Below, one piece after another: positions 10,155 to 10,348 of a DNA stretch of 10,348 nucleotides. The stretch spans positions 1 through 10,348 of the forward strand of contig DATBDM010000111.1 of assembly GCA_036269915.1 (NCBI GenBank), in the 5' to 3' direction. Within the stretch, counting starts at the first letter, position 1. Each line of letters opens with the position of its first letter. Made by a program: the position numbers and the translations under genes. The notes under the pieces are model-generated. The model saw nothing but the letters and a program-made list of their open reading frames with translations, ran no database searches and was not told the origin of the DNA. This DNA is from DATBDM01 sp036269915. GTDB lineage: Bacteria > Actinomycetota > Thermoleophilia > Solirubrobacterales > Solirubrobacteraceae.

Positions 10155-10192
10155 GCGGTGCGCGGATTCGCCGACCGCGGGCGCGCGCCGCG

Positions 10193-10348
10193 TCACGCCC
10201 GCGCGAGTGCGGCGCGGACGACCTCCTCGAGCGCCTCGACCGCGTCCTCCAACCGGTCGTTGATCACCACGTGCGGGAACTCGCGCTGGGCGCGGAGCTC
10301 CTCGCGGGCGGTGTCGAGGCGGGCCTCGACCTGCTCGGGGTCGTCGGT
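10193..10348 (-). CDS. gmk: Guanylate kinase, C-terminal fragment (5' end outside window)
   Basis: Guanylate kinase phosphorylates GMP to GDP. Only the last 51 codons are in the window. They read TDDPEQVEARLDTAREELRA followed by EFPHVVINDRLEDAVEALEE and end VRAALARA. This is the typical guanylate kinase end, with the two-arginine helix (EARLDTAREEL) and the (Y/F)xxVVxND element. The catalytic P-loop and lid lie outside the window. The assignment also rests on its position directly upstream of rpoZ. Confidence 0.93.
   Translation of the reverse strand, partial: TDDPEQVEARLDTAREELRAQREFPHVVINDRLEDAVEALEEVVRAALARA

Overview
The window is a dense, very GC-rich stretch of bacterial chromosome. 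All ten genes I can support lie on the minus strand, so gene order runs from high to low coordinates. Codon use, the actinobacterial gene grouping gmk-rpoZ-coaBC and a NusA without the C-terminal acidic repeats suggest a high-GC actinobacterium. The deep-branching Thermoleophilia/Solirubrobacterales are my best guess, but this is inference from style and not a proven assignment.

Right part (10348 to about 8600): the 3' end of gmk (guanylate kinase), rpoZ (RNA polymerase omega subunit) and coaBC (coenzyme A biosynthesis). Only 2 bp after coaBC begins a tight three-gene module, moxR-type AAA+ ATPase, DUF58 protein, and a multi-pass membrane transglutaminase of TgpA type (8600 to 4306). The spacings are 2 bp, 9 bp and a 1-bp TGATG overlap, so it is very probably read as one operon with coaBC. 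A small TPR protein follows after 31 bp (4274 to 3915).

After a 286-bp spacer with a strong 10-bp-stem hairpin comes the classical translation/transcription operon rimP-nusA-ylxR-infB (3628 to 1). infB runs off the left edge. Genes here are 3 bp apart or overlap: nusA/ylxR share a CTGA junction and ylxR/infB overlap by 28 bp.

Most of the content is core machinery. The points worth a second look are small: a cysteine/histidine (CCCH) tail on NusA; a ylxR gene whose conserved CxxC motif lies upstream of its first ATG and seems to start at CTG; a CoaC domain without the usual active-site cysteine; a possible NusA-responsive hairpin ahead of rimP; and the coupling of coaBC to the MoxR/DUF58/transglutaminase module. 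I found no mobile element, CRISPR array, tRNA or rRNA, and no clearly new multi-gene system.
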